64,000 nt of DNA from 3-1-20CM-4-69-9 sp963833655 (GTDB lineage Bacteria; Actinomycetota; Thermoleophilia; Gaiellales; Gaiellaceae), in assembly GCA_963833655.1 (NCBI GenBank), contig CAWHYL010000001.1:44523-108522 (forward strand), given 5' to 3'. Shown here in pieces: positions 1 through 7,998 of this stretch. Both the position numbers and the translations under genes were made by a program. The notes beneath the pieces were generated by a model. That model ran no database searches, was not told the DNA's origin, and saw only the letters and a list, made by a program, of their open reading frames with translations. Within the stretch, counting starts at the first letter, position 1, and each line of letters opens with the position of its first letter.

Positions 1-32
1 TGCAGCCCGTCGATGAGCAGTGCGTCGCTCAC
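1..32 (-). CDS. ABC transporter ATP-binding protein, 5' edge only
   Basis: Only the first ten codons lie in the window. They begin with GTG and read V-S-D-A-L-L-I-D-G-L, the usual opening of an amino-acid ABC transporter ATPase. The GTG overlaps the TGA of the permease gene (GTGA), so the gene is the next member of the binding-protein/permease operon and would energise import. No Walker motif is inside the window, so the call rests on position and the first residues. Confidence 0.5.
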   Translation of the reverse strand, partial: MSDALLIDGL

Positions 33-901
33 GTACCGGTCGCCTGCCGCCGACGCCGGTCGCGGGCGACGAGCCAGTCGGTGAAGCGCGCGAGCGGGAT
101 CGTCAGCGCGACGAAGAGCAGCGCCGCCGCCACGAACGACGTGTAGTTGAACGTCGCCGCCGCGTCGATCTGCGACTGCTTGAACGCCTCCACCGCCCCG
201 AGAAAGCCCACGAGCGCCGTGTCCTTCTGCAGGCCGATGAAGTCGTTGAGCAGTGGCGGGACCACGCGCCGAACCGCCTGCGGCAGGACGACCGTTCGCA
301 GCGATTGCAAATGGGACAGCCCGAGCGAGCGTGCGGCCGCGGCCTGGCTCGGGTGCACCGACTCGATCCCGGCGCGGTACACCTCCGAGACGTACGCCGT
401 GTAGACGAGCACGAGCGAGACGATCCCCCAGAACGTCACCGAGAGCGGAACGCCTTTCAACTGCAGCGCCGGCGCGCCGAAACCCAGCGTCGCGATCACG
501 AGGATTGTAGGGACGCCGCGGAAGAAGTCGGCATACGCGATGCCGAGCATCCGCAGCGGGAACGCGGCCGGCCCGGGAAGGCTGCGGATGATCGCGAGCA
601 TCAGCGCGAAGATGAGGATCAGCACCTCCGCGATGCAGAAGATCTTGACGTTGAGCAGGAACGCCCGCGCGATGTCGGGCATCGAGTCCTTGAACTGCCC
701 CCAGTCGAGGAAGGTTCTGCGGACCTCGGGCCAGCCGGGGGCGTGCGTGACGAGCAGGATCAGCAGCGCGAAGACGACGATGGTGCTGAACGTCGCGATC
801 AGTGCGCCGCGGCCGCCCGCGCCGGACCTCAGGCTGCCGAGGATTCTCGAACGGCGCTCGTCTAGTGCAGGATCGGCGCGCCGCCGACTTTCGCCAGCCA
901 C
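29..901 (-). CDS. amino-acid ABC transporter permease (HisM/GlnP type)
   Basis: Inner-membrane permease of a polar amino-acid importer. A transmembrane segment near the N-terminus (LIATFSTIVVFALLILLV) is followed by the BPD_transp_1 domain, with the ATPase-docking EAA loop visible around 'AAAARSLGLSHLQSLRTVVLPQ'-like residues. It lies between the binding-protein gene and the ATPase and is coupled to the ATPase by GTGA. The start is uncertain. The GTG at 901 has AGGAG just upstream and overlaps the binding-protein gene by 40 bp. A TTG at 964 would give 311 aa. Confidence 0.85.
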   Translation of the reverse strand: MAGESRRRADPALDERRSRILGSLRSGAGGRGALIATFSTIVVFALLILLVTHAPGWPEVRRTFLDWGQFKDSMPDIARAFLLNVKIFCIAEVLILIFALMLAIIRSLPGPAAFPLRMLGIAYADFFRGVPTILVIATLGFGAPALQLKGVPLSVTFWGIVSLVLVYTAYVSEVYRAGIESVHPSQAAAARSLGLSHLQSLRTVVLPQAVRRVVPPLLNDFIGLQKDTALVGFLGAVEAFKQSQIDAAATFNYTSFVAAALLFVALTIPLARFTDWLVARDRRRRQATGT

Positions 902-1743
902 TTCTCCTGGATCTTCTGCAGCGTCCCGTCGGCCTTCAGCTGGTTCAGCGCGTGGTTCACGCAACCGACCAGCTTGTTGCCCTTCTGGAACACCATGCCA
1001 AAGCGTTCGCCGGCAGCGCTGGTCGGGAACTGGCCGACGATCTTGCTGTTCGGTACCTGAGCGGCGGTGACGTAGAACGCGGTCGGCAGATCGACGACGA
1101 GCCCGTCGATCTGGCCGTTCTTGAGCGCGGCGACCGCCGCGTCGTTCGTGTCGAACACGGCGGGCTGCTTCGACGGCTTGATGAACTCCTTGATGTACGT
1201 GTAGCTCGTCGTGCCGATCTGCGCCCCGAGCTTGTACTTCTGCAGGTCAGCCGTCGACTGGGCAGTCGCGATCGGCGTGCCCTTTCTCGCCACGACCGCC
1301 TGATCGACGTCGTAGTAGGAGTCGCTGAAGGCCACGACCTTGGCGCGCGCCGGCGTGTAGGAGATCTCGTTGATGTCGAAGTCGAACTTCTTCGGGCCGG
1401 GCGCATAGGACGTGTTGAAAGGCACGACGATCCAGTTCACCTCGTTGGTCGCGAACCCGAGCTTCTTCGCGACCGCGTAGGCGACGGCGCTTTCGAACCC
1501 CTGGCCGGAGCGCGGGTCGCTGACCTTCCACGGCGACTTCTCCGGGCCGCCGAACCACGGCGGGTAGGCCGGATTGTCCGTGCCGACGGTCAGCTGGCCC
1601 GAATGGACGAGCGGGAGGCTGGCCTTCGTGCAGCTCGCTGCGCCGGCGGTCGTCGTCGTGCCGCCGCCGCTCGCGGACTTGTTGCTCGAGCCGCCGCAGC
1701 CCGCCAGCACGAGCACGACACCGAGAGCGAGAATCCGCCGCAC
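862..1743 (-). CDS. extracellular solute-binding protein family 3 lipoprotein
   Basis: Periplasmic-side substrate-binding lipoprotein of the ABC importer. It has a short signal peptide ending in a lipobox (VLAGCGGSS), a Ser/Gly/Thr-rich linker, then the SBP_bac_3 fold with 'LTVGTDNPAYPPWFGG' and 'GFESAVAYAVAKKLGF', typical of polar amino-acid binders. The 293-aa length is normal. It is first in the operon. TAGTGT lies 6 nt before the GTG start, so the mRNA is probably leaderless. The ligand cannot be read from sequence. Confidence 0.9.
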   Translation of the reverse strand: MRRILALGVVLVLAGCGGSSNKSASGGGTTTTAGAASCTKASLPLVHSGQLTVGTDNPAYPPWFGGPEKSPWKVSDPRSGQGFESAVAYAVAKKLGFATNEVNWIVVPFNTSYAPGPKKFDFDINEISYTPARAKVVAFSDSYYDVDQAVVARKGTPIATAQSTADLQKYKLGAQIGTTSYTYIKEFIKPSKQPAVFDTNDAAVAALKNGQIDGLVVDLPTAFYVTAAQVPNSKIVGQFPTSAAGERFGMVFQKGNKLVGCVNHALNQLKADGTLQKIQEKWLAKVGGAPILH

Positions 1744-1754
1744 GCGGCGACACT
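1738..1754 (-). promoter_or_regulatory. -10 box of the leaderless ABC-importer operon
   Basis: On the minus strand TAGTGT is followed by six bases and then the GTG start of the binding-protein gene at 1743. A TANNNT box at this distance places the transcription start at the start codon. Confidence 0.5.
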
Positions 1755-1764
1755 ACCAGCCGGA

Positions 1765-2649
1765 ATGGCCGTCTCGAATCCCGACAAGATCTTCTTCCCG
1801 CAGCCGGGCCTGACGAAGGGCGACCTCGTCGCCTACTACCTCGACGTCGCCGACTGCGCGCTGCCCCACCTGCGCGGGCGCCCGTTCCACATGGTGCGTT
1901 ACCCGAACGGCGTCGGCGGCGACTTCTTCCATCAGAAGCGCGTGCCGGCGCACCCGGAGTTCGTCGGCGAGCAGTTCGTCAAATTTCCCAGCGGCCACTC
2001 GACGGTGTTCGCGATCGTCAGCAACAAGCAGGCGCTCGAGTGGGTGATCAACCTCGGCTGCATCGAGCTGCACACGTGGCATTCGCGCGTTCCGGAGATC
2101 GAGCGGCCGGACTACCTGCTGATCGACCTCGACCCGTCACGTGACGGCCAGTGGCCGTACGTGCGCGAGATCGCGCTGGTCGTGCGTGACGTCATGGAGG
2201 AGCTCGGCCTCGCCGCGTACCCGAAGACGTCGGGGGCGACGGGGCTGCACGTCCTGGCGCCGATCAGGCCGGAGCTTGCCTTTCCGGACGTGCGGCGCCT
2301 GGCGAAGGCGCTGGCCGAGGAGGTCGAGCGCCGCGTCGGCGACCAGGAGGTCGCGACCACGACCTGGCGCGTCGCGGAGCGCCGTGGGGTCTTCGTGGAC
2401 TTCGGCCAGAACTCGCGCGACAAGACGATCGCGTGCGCCTATTCCGTTCGGCCGACGCCCGACGCGCGCGTCTCGGCGCCGCTCCTCTGGGACGAGGTTC
2501 CGGATGTCGAGCCGGCGGCGTTCACGGTCGAGACGATGCGTGAGCGGATCGCGGCCGTCGGCGATCCGACCAAGGGCATGTGGCGGCGCAGGCGCTCGCT
2601 CCGGCCGCTCTTCGCGAAGCTCGGGCTAGACGCCCCCGGCGAGGAGTGA
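1765..2649 (+). CDS. LigD-type polymerase/primase domain protein (stand-alone)
   Basis: Archaeo-eukaryotic-primase-like polymerase of bacterial non-homologous end joining, which fills and extends broken DNA ends. It opens with 'NPDKIFFPQPGLTKGDLVAYY', has the metal-binding D-x-D in 'LLIDLDPS', 'GCIELHTWHSR', and the late 'TTWRVAERRGVFVDFGQN' block. At 294 aa it is only the polymerase module; the ligase is a separate convergent gene overlapping its end by 24 bp. The ATG at 1765 fits homolog starts. No Ku gene is in the window. Confidence 0.9.
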   Translation: MAVSNPDKIFFPQPGLTKGDLVAYYLDVADCALPHLRGRPFHMVRYPNGVGGDFFHQKRVPAHPEFVGEQFVKFPSGHSTVFAIVSNKQALEWVINLGCIELHTWHSRVPEIERPDYLLIDLDPSRDGQWPYVREIALVVRDVMEELGLAAYPKTSGATGLHVLAPIRPELAFPDVRRLAKALAEEVERRVGDQEVATTTWRVAERRGVFVDFGQNSRDKTIACAYSVRPTPDARVSAPLLWDEVPDVEPAAFTVETMRERIAAVGDPTKGMWRRRRSLRPLFAKLGLDAPGEE

Positions 2650-3639
2650 CTCGAAGGTCGGGTCGTTCGGGCTCCGCGGCGGCCTGACCTCGCGCCAGGT
2701 GCAGTCCTTCGGCTCCTTGTCGTCGCGAAAGCGCAGGAAGCGCGAGCCGTGGCGGAAGCGGTTTCCCTGCACCTTGTCGTAGCGCACCTCGGCGACGAGC
2801 TCCGGGCGCACGGCGGACTCGGCGAGCTCGCCGGTGCCCCAGCGGTTCGGCTCCGAGAAGCCGCGATCCGGCGCGTCCTTCAAGAGCGGCTCGACGCGGC
2901 CGAAGATCTGGTCGTGCTTGCTCGCCGCGACCGCGGCAGAGCCGACGTAGTCGATCTTGCCGTCGTCGCCGTAGAGGCCGAGCAAGAGCGTGGCGATGCG
3001 CGTCGGCTTCTCCTTCCAGCGGACGCCGACGATGACGCAGTCCGCCGTCTTGAACGGCTTCACCTTCAGCACCCCGTCGCGCGAGCCGGGGAGGTAGGGG
3101 AGGCCGAGCTTCTTGGCGATCACGCCGTCGAGGCCGGCAGCCTCGAAGCTGTCGAGCCAGGCTTGGGCCGCATCGCTGTCCGCGGTGGTGGGCGAGAGGC
3201 GGAACCCTTCGCCGATCCGTTCGAGCTCGGCGCGCCGTTCCTCGAGCGGCCGCTCGTGGATCGGCTTCCCGTCCCAGAGGAGGACGTCGAAGACGACGAG
3301 CTCGGCGGGGATCTCGGCGGAGAGCTTCCGGATTCGCGACTCGGCCGGGTGCAGCCGCATCTGCATCGAGTCGAAGTCGAGCACGCCGTCGCGCGCGATC
3401 ACGATCTCCCCGTCGAGCGCCGAGTGGGCCGGCAGCAGGTCGCCGAGCGGCCGCAGCTCCGGGAAGTAGCGCAGCAGCGGACGGTCGTTGCGCGACCACA
3501 GGGCGAGCTCCCCGCCGTCGTTCTCGAGCACCCCACGGAACCCGTCCCACTTCGGCTCGAACTGCCAGCCGTTCGTCGCCGGCAGCTCCTTGACGAGCTG
3601 CGCCTCCATCGGCGGAAACGGCACGTTTGGTCCGGGCAT
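2626..3639 (-). CDS. ATP-dependent DNA ligase (LigD ligase module/LigC-like)
   Basis: ATP-dependent DNA ligase sealing nicks in end joining. The adenylation motif I is K-W-D-G in 'FEPKWDGFRGVL', motif III is 'DGEIVI', motif IV 'LDGVIAKKLG', and 'VIVGVRWKEKPTRIATLLLGLY' starts the OB fold. The 337-aa length matches a free-standing adenylation+OB enzyme. ATG 3639 is chosen because TAGGGT lies 8 nt upstream on this strand and the protein start 'PGPNVPFPPMEAQLV' is natural. The divergent neighbour begins 19 bp away. Confidence 0.9.
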   Translation of the reverse strand: MPGPNVPFPPMEAQLVKELPATNGWQFEPKWDGFRGVLENDGGELALWSRNDRPLLRYFPELRPLGDLLPAHSALDGEIVIARDGVLDFDSMQMRLHPAESRIRKLSAEIPAELVVFDVLLWDGKPIHERPLEERRAELERIGEGFRLSPTTADSDAAQAWLDSFEAAGLDGVIAKKLGLPYLPGSRDGVLKVKPFKTADCVIVGVRWKEKPTRIATLLLGLYGDDGKIDYVGSAAVAASKHDQIFGRVEPLLKDAPDRGFSEPNRWGTGELAESAVRPELVAEVRYDKVQGNRFRHGSRFLRFRDDKEPKDCTWREVRPPRSPNDPTFESLLAGGV

Positions 3640-3658
3640 GCCCGGGGACCCTACTTCC

Positions 3659-4426
3659 ATGGCCGAGCTCGACGGGGTCTGGGCTGTGGACCGCCTATCC
3701 GGGGCGTTGCCGCCGTTGTACGGCTGCGTCAAGCGCATCCACGGGGCGCGTGGGACGACCGAGTTCTCGCGCGTGCCCGGCATGCCCTTCGACGTTCGCG
3801 GCCAGGAGCTGCACTACCGGGCGCCGTTCTCGATGCTCGTCGACAAGCTCGAGCCCGAGGACGGCGGCTACCTCGGCCGCGCGACGCTGCTCGGCCGGGA
3901 GATCGGTCAATTTCGAATGAGGAGGCTGAACAACATGGACGAGCTCAACGCACAACTCGTGAAGCACATCGACGAGGCGCATGCGATGGAGCAGAACGTG
4001 CTCCGCATGCTCGACGGGATGATCTCGACGACGGACGACCCGCAGATCCTCGACGCGCTCGAGCACCACAAGATGCAGACGCAGAACCATGCCGACCGCA
4101 TGGCGAAGCGTCTCGAGGCGCACGACGCGTCCCCGTCGACCGTCAAGCAGGTGGGCGGCATCCTCGGCGCCCTGATGAAGATGCCGATGGACATGGTTCG
4201 CGGCGAGAAGGCGGGCCGCAACGCCCGCGACGCGTACGCGACCGAGCACATGGAGATCGCGGGCTACGAGCTGCTGCGCCGCATCGCGCAGAAGGCCGGC
4301 GACGAGGAGACGGCGACGGCCGCCCAGCAGATCATCGGCGAGGAGCGGGCGATGGCGAAGACCATCGAGGAGAACTGGGACCGCTTCGCGGAGCTGTCGC
4401 TGCAGGACCAAGGCATCACCGTCTGA
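3659..4426 (+). CDS. two-domain protein: unknown N-terminal domain + DUF892 ferritin-like helical domain
   Basis: The C-terminal ~165 residues (from 'MDELNAQLVKHIDEAHAMEQNVLRML') form a DUF892/YciE-type ferritin-like four-helix bundle with regularly spaced Glu and His ('EQN','EHMEIAGYELL','GEERAMAKTIEENW'), a stress-associated di-iron-type fold. The N-terminal ~88 residues (WAVDRLSGALPPLYGCVKRI...YLGRATLLGREIGQFRMRR) are a separate domain I do not recognise. The two are in one frame from ATG 3659, though an internal ATG at the junction could also produce the helical domain alone. A perfect hairpin follows the stop. Confidence 0.75.
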   Translation: MAELDGVWAVDRLSGALPPLYGCVKRIHGARGTTEFSRVPGMPFDVRGQELHYRAPFSMLVDKLEPEDGGYLGRATLLGREIGQFRMRRLNNMDELNAQLVKHIDEAHAMEQNVLRMLDGMISTTDDPQILDALEHHKMQTQNHADRMAKRLEAHDASPSTVKQVGGILGALMKMPMDMVRGEKAGRNARDAYATEHMEIAGYELLRRIAQKAGDEETATAAQQIIGEERAMAKTIEENWDRFAELSLQDQGITV

Positions 4427-4427
4427 G

Positions 4428-4457
4428 CCTTCGGAAAGGCTGGCGCCTTTCCGAAGG
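4428..4457 (+). terminator. 12-bp perfect hairpin after the ferritin-like gene
   Basis: CCTTCGGAAAGG and its exact reverse complement enclose a 6-nt loop, starting 2 nt after the stop codon. There is no clear T-tract. It is also the first hairpin of the intergenic repeat element shared with 17301-17524. Confidence 0.6.
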
Positions 4458-4467
4458 AGGGGGGAAC

Positions 4468-4650
4468 GGCGCTTCGCGCGAAACGCGCGCGGGCGAAGCC
4501 CGCGCGCTCCTTGCCGGTGAGCGGTTGTTCCCTACCGTGCGGCGCGCCCAGGCTTCGCGTGGGCGCGCCGCATCAGTCCGCCTGCGCGTAAGCCCTGCGG
4601 CTTACGCTCCGGCCTTCACGGGGTCTGGCCCCGAAGGGGCCCGACCCCAG
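4468..4650. repeat. multi-hairpin intergenic repeat, copy A
   Basis: A block of nested inverted repeats: GCGCGGGC/GCCCGCGC, GTGCGGCGCGCCCA with its partner ending GCGCGCCGCAT, GTAAGCC/GGCTTAC around CTGC, and GGGGTCTGGCCCC/GGGGCCCGACCCC. The same hairpins in the same order occur at 17340-17524, each copy sitting directly after a gene-end hairpin. It encodes no credible protein. Confidence 0.8.
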
Positions 4651-4659
4651 CAGTTCGAC

Positions 4660-4965
4660 TCAGTTGAGCCACGGCGCGAGGAACCCCTCGATCTCGCGGC
4701 AGCCGCGCGGGCGCTCGAGGCGGCCGCGGACGGCCTGGCCCTCGACGACGACCAGCGTCGGCAGCGTCTGAACCTTGAAGTGCTCGAGGAGGTCCGGGCG
4801 CTCCTCTTCGGCCACGCGGACGACCTCGAACGTCCCGTGGTTGCGTCGCCGCTGCAGCACCTGTGCGAGGAAGCCCTCCACGCGTCGACAATGCCCGGAC
4901 AGTGCCGAATGAAAGAAGACGAGCCGAGGTTGCTTGCGCTCGAGAGCCGGTGAGGCCAAGGCCAT
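4660..4965 (-). CDS. thioredoxin-fold protein lacking the CXXC pair
   Basis: A 101-aa thioredoxin-like protein: 'RLVFFHSALSGHCRRVEGFL' is the strand-active-site-helix segment, followed by 'VVRVAEEERPDLLEHFKVQTLPTLVVVEG' with the cis-Pro (TLPT) typical of thioredoxins. The active site reads S-G-H-C, so only one cysteine is present. This suggests monothiol chemistry or a non-redox role. Start ATG 4965 has GGAGGT 5 nt upstream. It is divergent from fabF. Confidence 0.75.
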   Translation of the reverse strand: MALASPALERKQPRLVFFHSALSGHCRRVEGFLAQVLQRRRNHGTFEVVRVAEEERPDLLEHFKVQTLPTLVVVEGQAVRGRLERPRGCREIEGFLAPWLN

Positions 4966-5046
4966 CTCACACCTCCAATGTGCCGAGGGGCGAGGACTGG
5001 GCCCGGCTAGGAAACCTTGACATCTCTGCCCGAACGCCGCGATTCG

Positions 5047-5059
5047 TAACCTTCGACCG
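5047..5059 (+). promoter_or_regulatory. -10 box of leaderless fabF
   Basis: TAACCT followed by seven bases and then the ATG of fabF at 5060. This fits the TANNNT-spacer-start pattern seen at many genes here. Confidence 0.5.
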
Positions 5060-6286
5060 ATGACCCGCGTCGCCGTCACCGGCCTGGGCGCCGTTACCCC
5101 GATCGGCAACGATGCCGAGGCAACGTGGGCTGCCGCCGTTGCGGGACGCAGCGGCATCGACTGGATCCGCTCGTTCGACGCGACCGGTCTGCCCGTGCGC
5201 ATCGCGGCCGAGGTGAAGGACTTCGACGCGACGCAGGTTGCGTCGCCGAAGGATGTGCGGAAGCTCGAGCGCAACGTCCTGCTCGCTCTGGGTGCAGCGC
5301 GTGAGTCGATGCAGGACGCCGGCCTCAACGGCTTCGATCCCACACGCGTCGGCATCGTCTTCGGCACCGCTATCGGCGGCGTGACCGGCATCCTCGAGCA
5401 GGACGAGATCCTGCGCGAGCGCGGCCCCGACCGCGTGTCGCCCAACTTCCTGCCCAACGTCCTCGTCGACTCGGCGAGCGGCCAGCTGGCGATCTCGCTC
5501 GGCATCAAGGGTCTCAACTACGCGGTCGTCTCCGCGTGCGCGACCGGCTCGCACGCCATCGGCGAGGCCGCTGAGATCATCAAGCGCGGGGACGCCGACG
5601 CCGTCCTCGCGGGCGGCGCCGAAGCCTGTATGCACCCGCTCATCCTCGCCGGCTTCACGGCGATGCGCGGGCTCGCGGTCGAGGAGGAAGACCCGCCGCG
5701 GGCGTCACGTCCGTTCGACGCCACACGCGCAGGCTTCGTGATGGGGGAGGGAGCGTGCGTGCTCGTCCTCGAGGACCTCGAAGCCGCGCGGGCGCGCGGC
5801 GCCCGCGTCTACGCCGAGGTCCTCGGCTACGGCGGCTCGAACGACGCGCACCACATGGCCCAGCCGGAGCCGGAGGCGACGGGTGTCGCCGACATGATGC
5901 GGGGCGCGCTGCGGCGCGCGGACGTCGAGCCCGAGCGCGTCGGGTACATCAATGCGCACGGCACGTCCACGCCCCTCGGCGACCTCGCCGAGACGAGAGC
6001 GATCAAGGACGTCTTCGGCGACCACGCCTACGAGCTGGCCGTCTCCTCGACCAAATCCGTCATGGGACACACCTTCGGCGCCGCGGGGGCGATCGAGGGG
6101 ATGATGTGCGTCCTCGCGATTCACGAGGGTGTCTTGCCGCCGACGATCAACTACCGCAACCCGGACCCCGCCTGCGACCTCGACTACGTGCCGAACGAGG
6201 CACGGGAGGCACGCGTCGACGTCGCGCTCTCGAACGCGATGGGGCTCGGCGGCCACAATGGGTGCGTTCTGTTCGGGAGGGTGTGA
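5060..6286 (+). CDS. fabF: beta-ketoacyl-ACP synthase II
   Basis: Condensing enzyme of fatty-acid elongation, joining malonyl-ACP to acyl-ACP in the cytoplasm. The thiolase fold opens with 'VAVTGLGAVTPIGND'. The active-site Cys (about residue 160) is in 'VVSACATGSHAIGEAAEII', the two catalytic histidines are in 'INAHGTSTPLGDLAET' and 'KSVMGHTFGAAGAIEG', and the end has 'NAMGLGGHNGCVLFGR'. The 408-aa length is standard. It stands alone here with no acpP or fabG beside it, so it could serve a special acyl chain rather than bulk synthesis. Confidence 0.95.
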   Translation: MTRVAVTGLGAVTPIGNDAEATWAAAVAGRSGIDWIRSFDATGLPVRIAAEVKDFDATQVASPKDVRKLERNVLLALGAARESMQDAGLNGFDPTRVGIVFGTAIGGVTGILEQDEILRERGPDRVSPNFLPNVLVDSASGQLAISLGIKGLNYAVVSACATGSHAIGEAAEIIKRGDADAVLAGGAEACMHPLILAGFTAMRGLAVEEEDPPRASRPFDATRAGFVMGEGACVLVLEDLEAARARGARVYAEVLGYGGSNDAHHMAQPEPEATGVADMMRGALRRADVEPERVGYINAHGTSTPLGDLAETRAIKDVFGDHAYELAVSSTKSVMGHTFGAAGAIEGMMCVLAIHEGVLPPTINYRNPDPACDLDYVPNEAREARVDVALSNAMGLGGHNGCVLFGRV

Positions 6287-6449
6287 TGCCCCTCCCAGCG
6301 ATGCACATCGGCGCCTGGCCCGCGATCACACGGCGTCAGAGTCCACCCTCGCTCTTGTCAAGGCTGCCAGCCTTGCCGGCGACCGAGTGCGGCCTCTGGC
6401 TTGGTGCTCGCGACCCAGACACTCGACAGCATCACTGGAAGGGGCATCC

Positions 6450-7091
6450 ATGAGCTTCGTCGTCGAGCCGTCGGTCGAGGCCTACGCGACGGCGCACTCG
6501 TCGCCGAATGCCGAGCTGTTCTCGCGCCTGGCAGCCGAGACGCACGAGAAGACGACGGCGCCCGAGATGATGGTCGGCGTTCTCGAGGGACAGTTCCTCG
6601 GCGTGCTCGTGCGGCAGCTCCGCGCGAAACGGATCCTCGAAATCGGGACGTTCACGGGCTACTCGTCGATCTCGATGGCGCTCGCGCTCGAGCCGGGCGG
6701 TCGCATCATCACGTGTGACGTCAACGAGGAGACGACGGCGATCGCCCGCCGCTACGCGGAGGAAGCCGGAGTCGTCGACCGCATCGAGTACCGAACGGCC
6801 CCCGGTCTCGACTCGATCGCGCAGCTCGAGGGCGAGTTCGATCTCATCTTCATCGACGCCGACAAGTCGAATTATCTGAACTACTACGAGGCAACGCTGC
6901 CGAAGCTCGCACGCAGCGGGCTGATGGTCCTCGACAACACGCTCTGGTCAGGCCGCGTCGCCGACCCGGACGAGAACGACGACAACACGCGCGCGATCCG
7001 CGAGGTCAACGACCGCATCGTCGACGACCGCCGCGTGAACAACGTTCTGCTCACGGTGCGCGACGGGATGAATCTCGTCTGGTGGGCCTGA
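6450..7091 (+). CDS. class I SAM-dependent O-methyltransferase (caffeoyl-CoA/catechol type)
   Basis: Transfers methyl from S-adenosylmethionine to a hydroxyl. It has the methyltransferase_3 fold: SAM-binding 'ILEIGTFTGYSSISMALAL', 'GRIITCDVNEET', metal-site 'FDLIFIDADKSNYLNYYE', and 'GLMVLDNTLWSGRV'. The 213-aa length is normal for the small, Mg-dependent family. ATG 6450 has GAAGGGG upstream. The substrate is unknown. A 163-bp gap separates it from fabF, and DUF4234 follows 12 bp later. Confidence 0.9.
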   Translation: MSFVVEPSVEAYATAHSSPNAELFSRLAAETHEKTTAPEMMVGVLEGQFLGVLVRQLRAKRILEIGTFTGYSSISMALALEPGGRIITCDVNEETTAIARRYAEEAGVVDRIEYRTAPGLDSIAQLEGEFDLIFIDADKSNYLNYYEATLPKLARSGLMVLDNTLWSGRVADPDENDDNTRAIREVNDRIVDDRRVNNVLLTVRDGMNLVWWA

Positions 7092-7103
7092 GATGATCGG
7101 CCG

Positions 7104-7508
7104 ATGAGCGACTACGGCGCGGCTTCGGCGGTCGCGCAGGCAGAACGCGGACCGCTCGGGCACACGCGCTCGATCGGCCTGTCGATCCTGTGGGCCGTCC
7201 TGACGCTCGGCATCTACACGTTCATCTGGACGTACAAGACGCAGGAGGAGGTCAAGCGGTACGCCGGCAACGGCGTCGGCGGCGTGATCGGGCTCGTGAT
7301 CTACATCCTCATCTCGCCCGTCACCTTCTTCATCGTCCCGTCGGAGGTCCGCTACATGTACGAGGACCTCGACGGGCAGAAGAGCCCGGTGCGGGGGATC
7401 TACGGCCTCTGGTTCCTGCTCCCCCTGATCGGCCACATCGTCTGGTTCGTCCAGGTGCAGGGCGCGCTCAACCGCTACTGGGAAGCAAAGGGAGCGCCGC
7501 CACCGTAG
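7104..7508 (+). CDS. DUF4234 membrane protein
   Basis: A 134-aa integral membrane protein with DUF4234 features: 'RSIGLSILWAVLTLGIYTFIWTYKTQEEVKRY' (first helix plus the conserved Y-x-x-x-W), a second helix 'GVIGLVIYILISPVTFFIVPSEV', and a third 'GLWFLLPLIGHIVWFVQVQGALNRYWE'. Function is not established. GATGAT lies 6 nt before the ATG, suggesting its own leaderless transcript rather than readthrough from the methyltransferase gene. Confidence 0.8.
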   Translation: MSDYGAASAVAQAERGPLGHTRSIGLSILWAVLTLGIYTFIWTYKTQEEVKRYAGNGVGGVIGLVIYILISPVTFFIVPSEVRYMYEDLDGQKSPVRGIYGLWFLLPLIGHIVWFVQVQGALNRYWEAKGAPPP

Positions 7509-7509
7509 G

Positions 7510-7980
7510 TCAGGCCGGGTGGAACTCGCCGCCGCGGTAGACGAGCCCCGGCGACGCAGCGCCGAGCTCGAGCTCCTCGACCTCGCCGACGAAGATCGTG
7601 TGGTCGCCCGCGTCATGCTCGGACGTCGTCCGGCACTGGAGCCAGCCGAGCGCCCCGTCGACGAGCGGTCCGCGCGCGCTGTCGCGCACGTCGACGCCGT
7701 GCCAAAGCGCGAGCGGCGGGATCCCGCTGCGCGCGAAGTGCTGCGCGACGCGCGTCTGCTCGGACGCCAGCAGGCTCGCCGCCCAGCCGCCGGCGCGCCG
7801 GATCGGCTCGTGTGACGACGAGTCCTTCCCGATCGAGATCCCGACGAGCGGCGGCACGAGCGACAGCGACACGAGCGAGCCGACGGTCAGCCCGAACCGC
7901 TCATCCTCGACGACGGCCGTCACGACGGCGACGGGCGCGGGGAAACGCCGCATCACCTCCCGGAGCTCTTCCCCCGTCAC
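7510..7980 (-). CDS. flavin reductase domain protein
   Basis: Flavin-binding split-barrel protein of the flavin_reduct family: 'LREVMRRFPAPVAVVTAV', 'GLTVGSLVSLSLVPPLVGISIGKDSSSHEPIRRAGGWAASLLASEQ' and 'HTIFVGEVEELEL' are family signatures. Such proteins reduce FMN/FAD with NAD(P)H for a partner monooxygenase. No partner is adjacent. The start GTG 7980 is preceded by TATCAT and a 7-nt spacer, fitting a leaderless transcript. It is divergent from the exchanger gene by 18 bp. Confidence 0.85.
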   Translation of the reverse strand: MTGEELREVMRRFPAPVAVVTAVVEDERFGLTVGSLVSLSLVPPLVGISIGKDSSSHEPIRRAGGWAASLLASEQTRVAQHFARSGIPPLALWHGVDVRDSARGPLVDGALGWLQCRTTSEHDAGDHTIFVGEVEELELGAASPGLVYRGGEFHPA

Positions 7981-7986
7981 GGGCTC

Positions 7987-7998
7987 GATGATAGGGCC
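7987..7998. promoter_or_regulatory. back-to-back -10 boxes in an 18-bp divergent gap
   Basis: ATGATA/TATCAT at 7988-7993 reads as a -10 box on the minus strand, 7 nt before the flavin-reductase GTG. The overlapping GATGAT on the plus strand lies 6 nt before the exchanger GTG at 7999. Both genes would then be leaderless from the same short gap. Confidence 0.45.

Noticed and set aside
20..865. Long Arg/Asp/Glu-rich open frames on the strand opposite to real genes, here and throughout the window (for example 802-1764, 2749-4953, 12000-13200, 14469-15440, 19348-20808)
   Set aside because: They are shadows of high-GC genes in other frames: composition is extreme, no domain is visible, and the opposite frame holds a recognised protein.
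5017..5022. TTGACA upstream of fabF as a -35 box
   Set aside because: It is 24 bp from the close TAACCT box, too far for a normal spacer, and no good -10 lies 16-18 bp after it.
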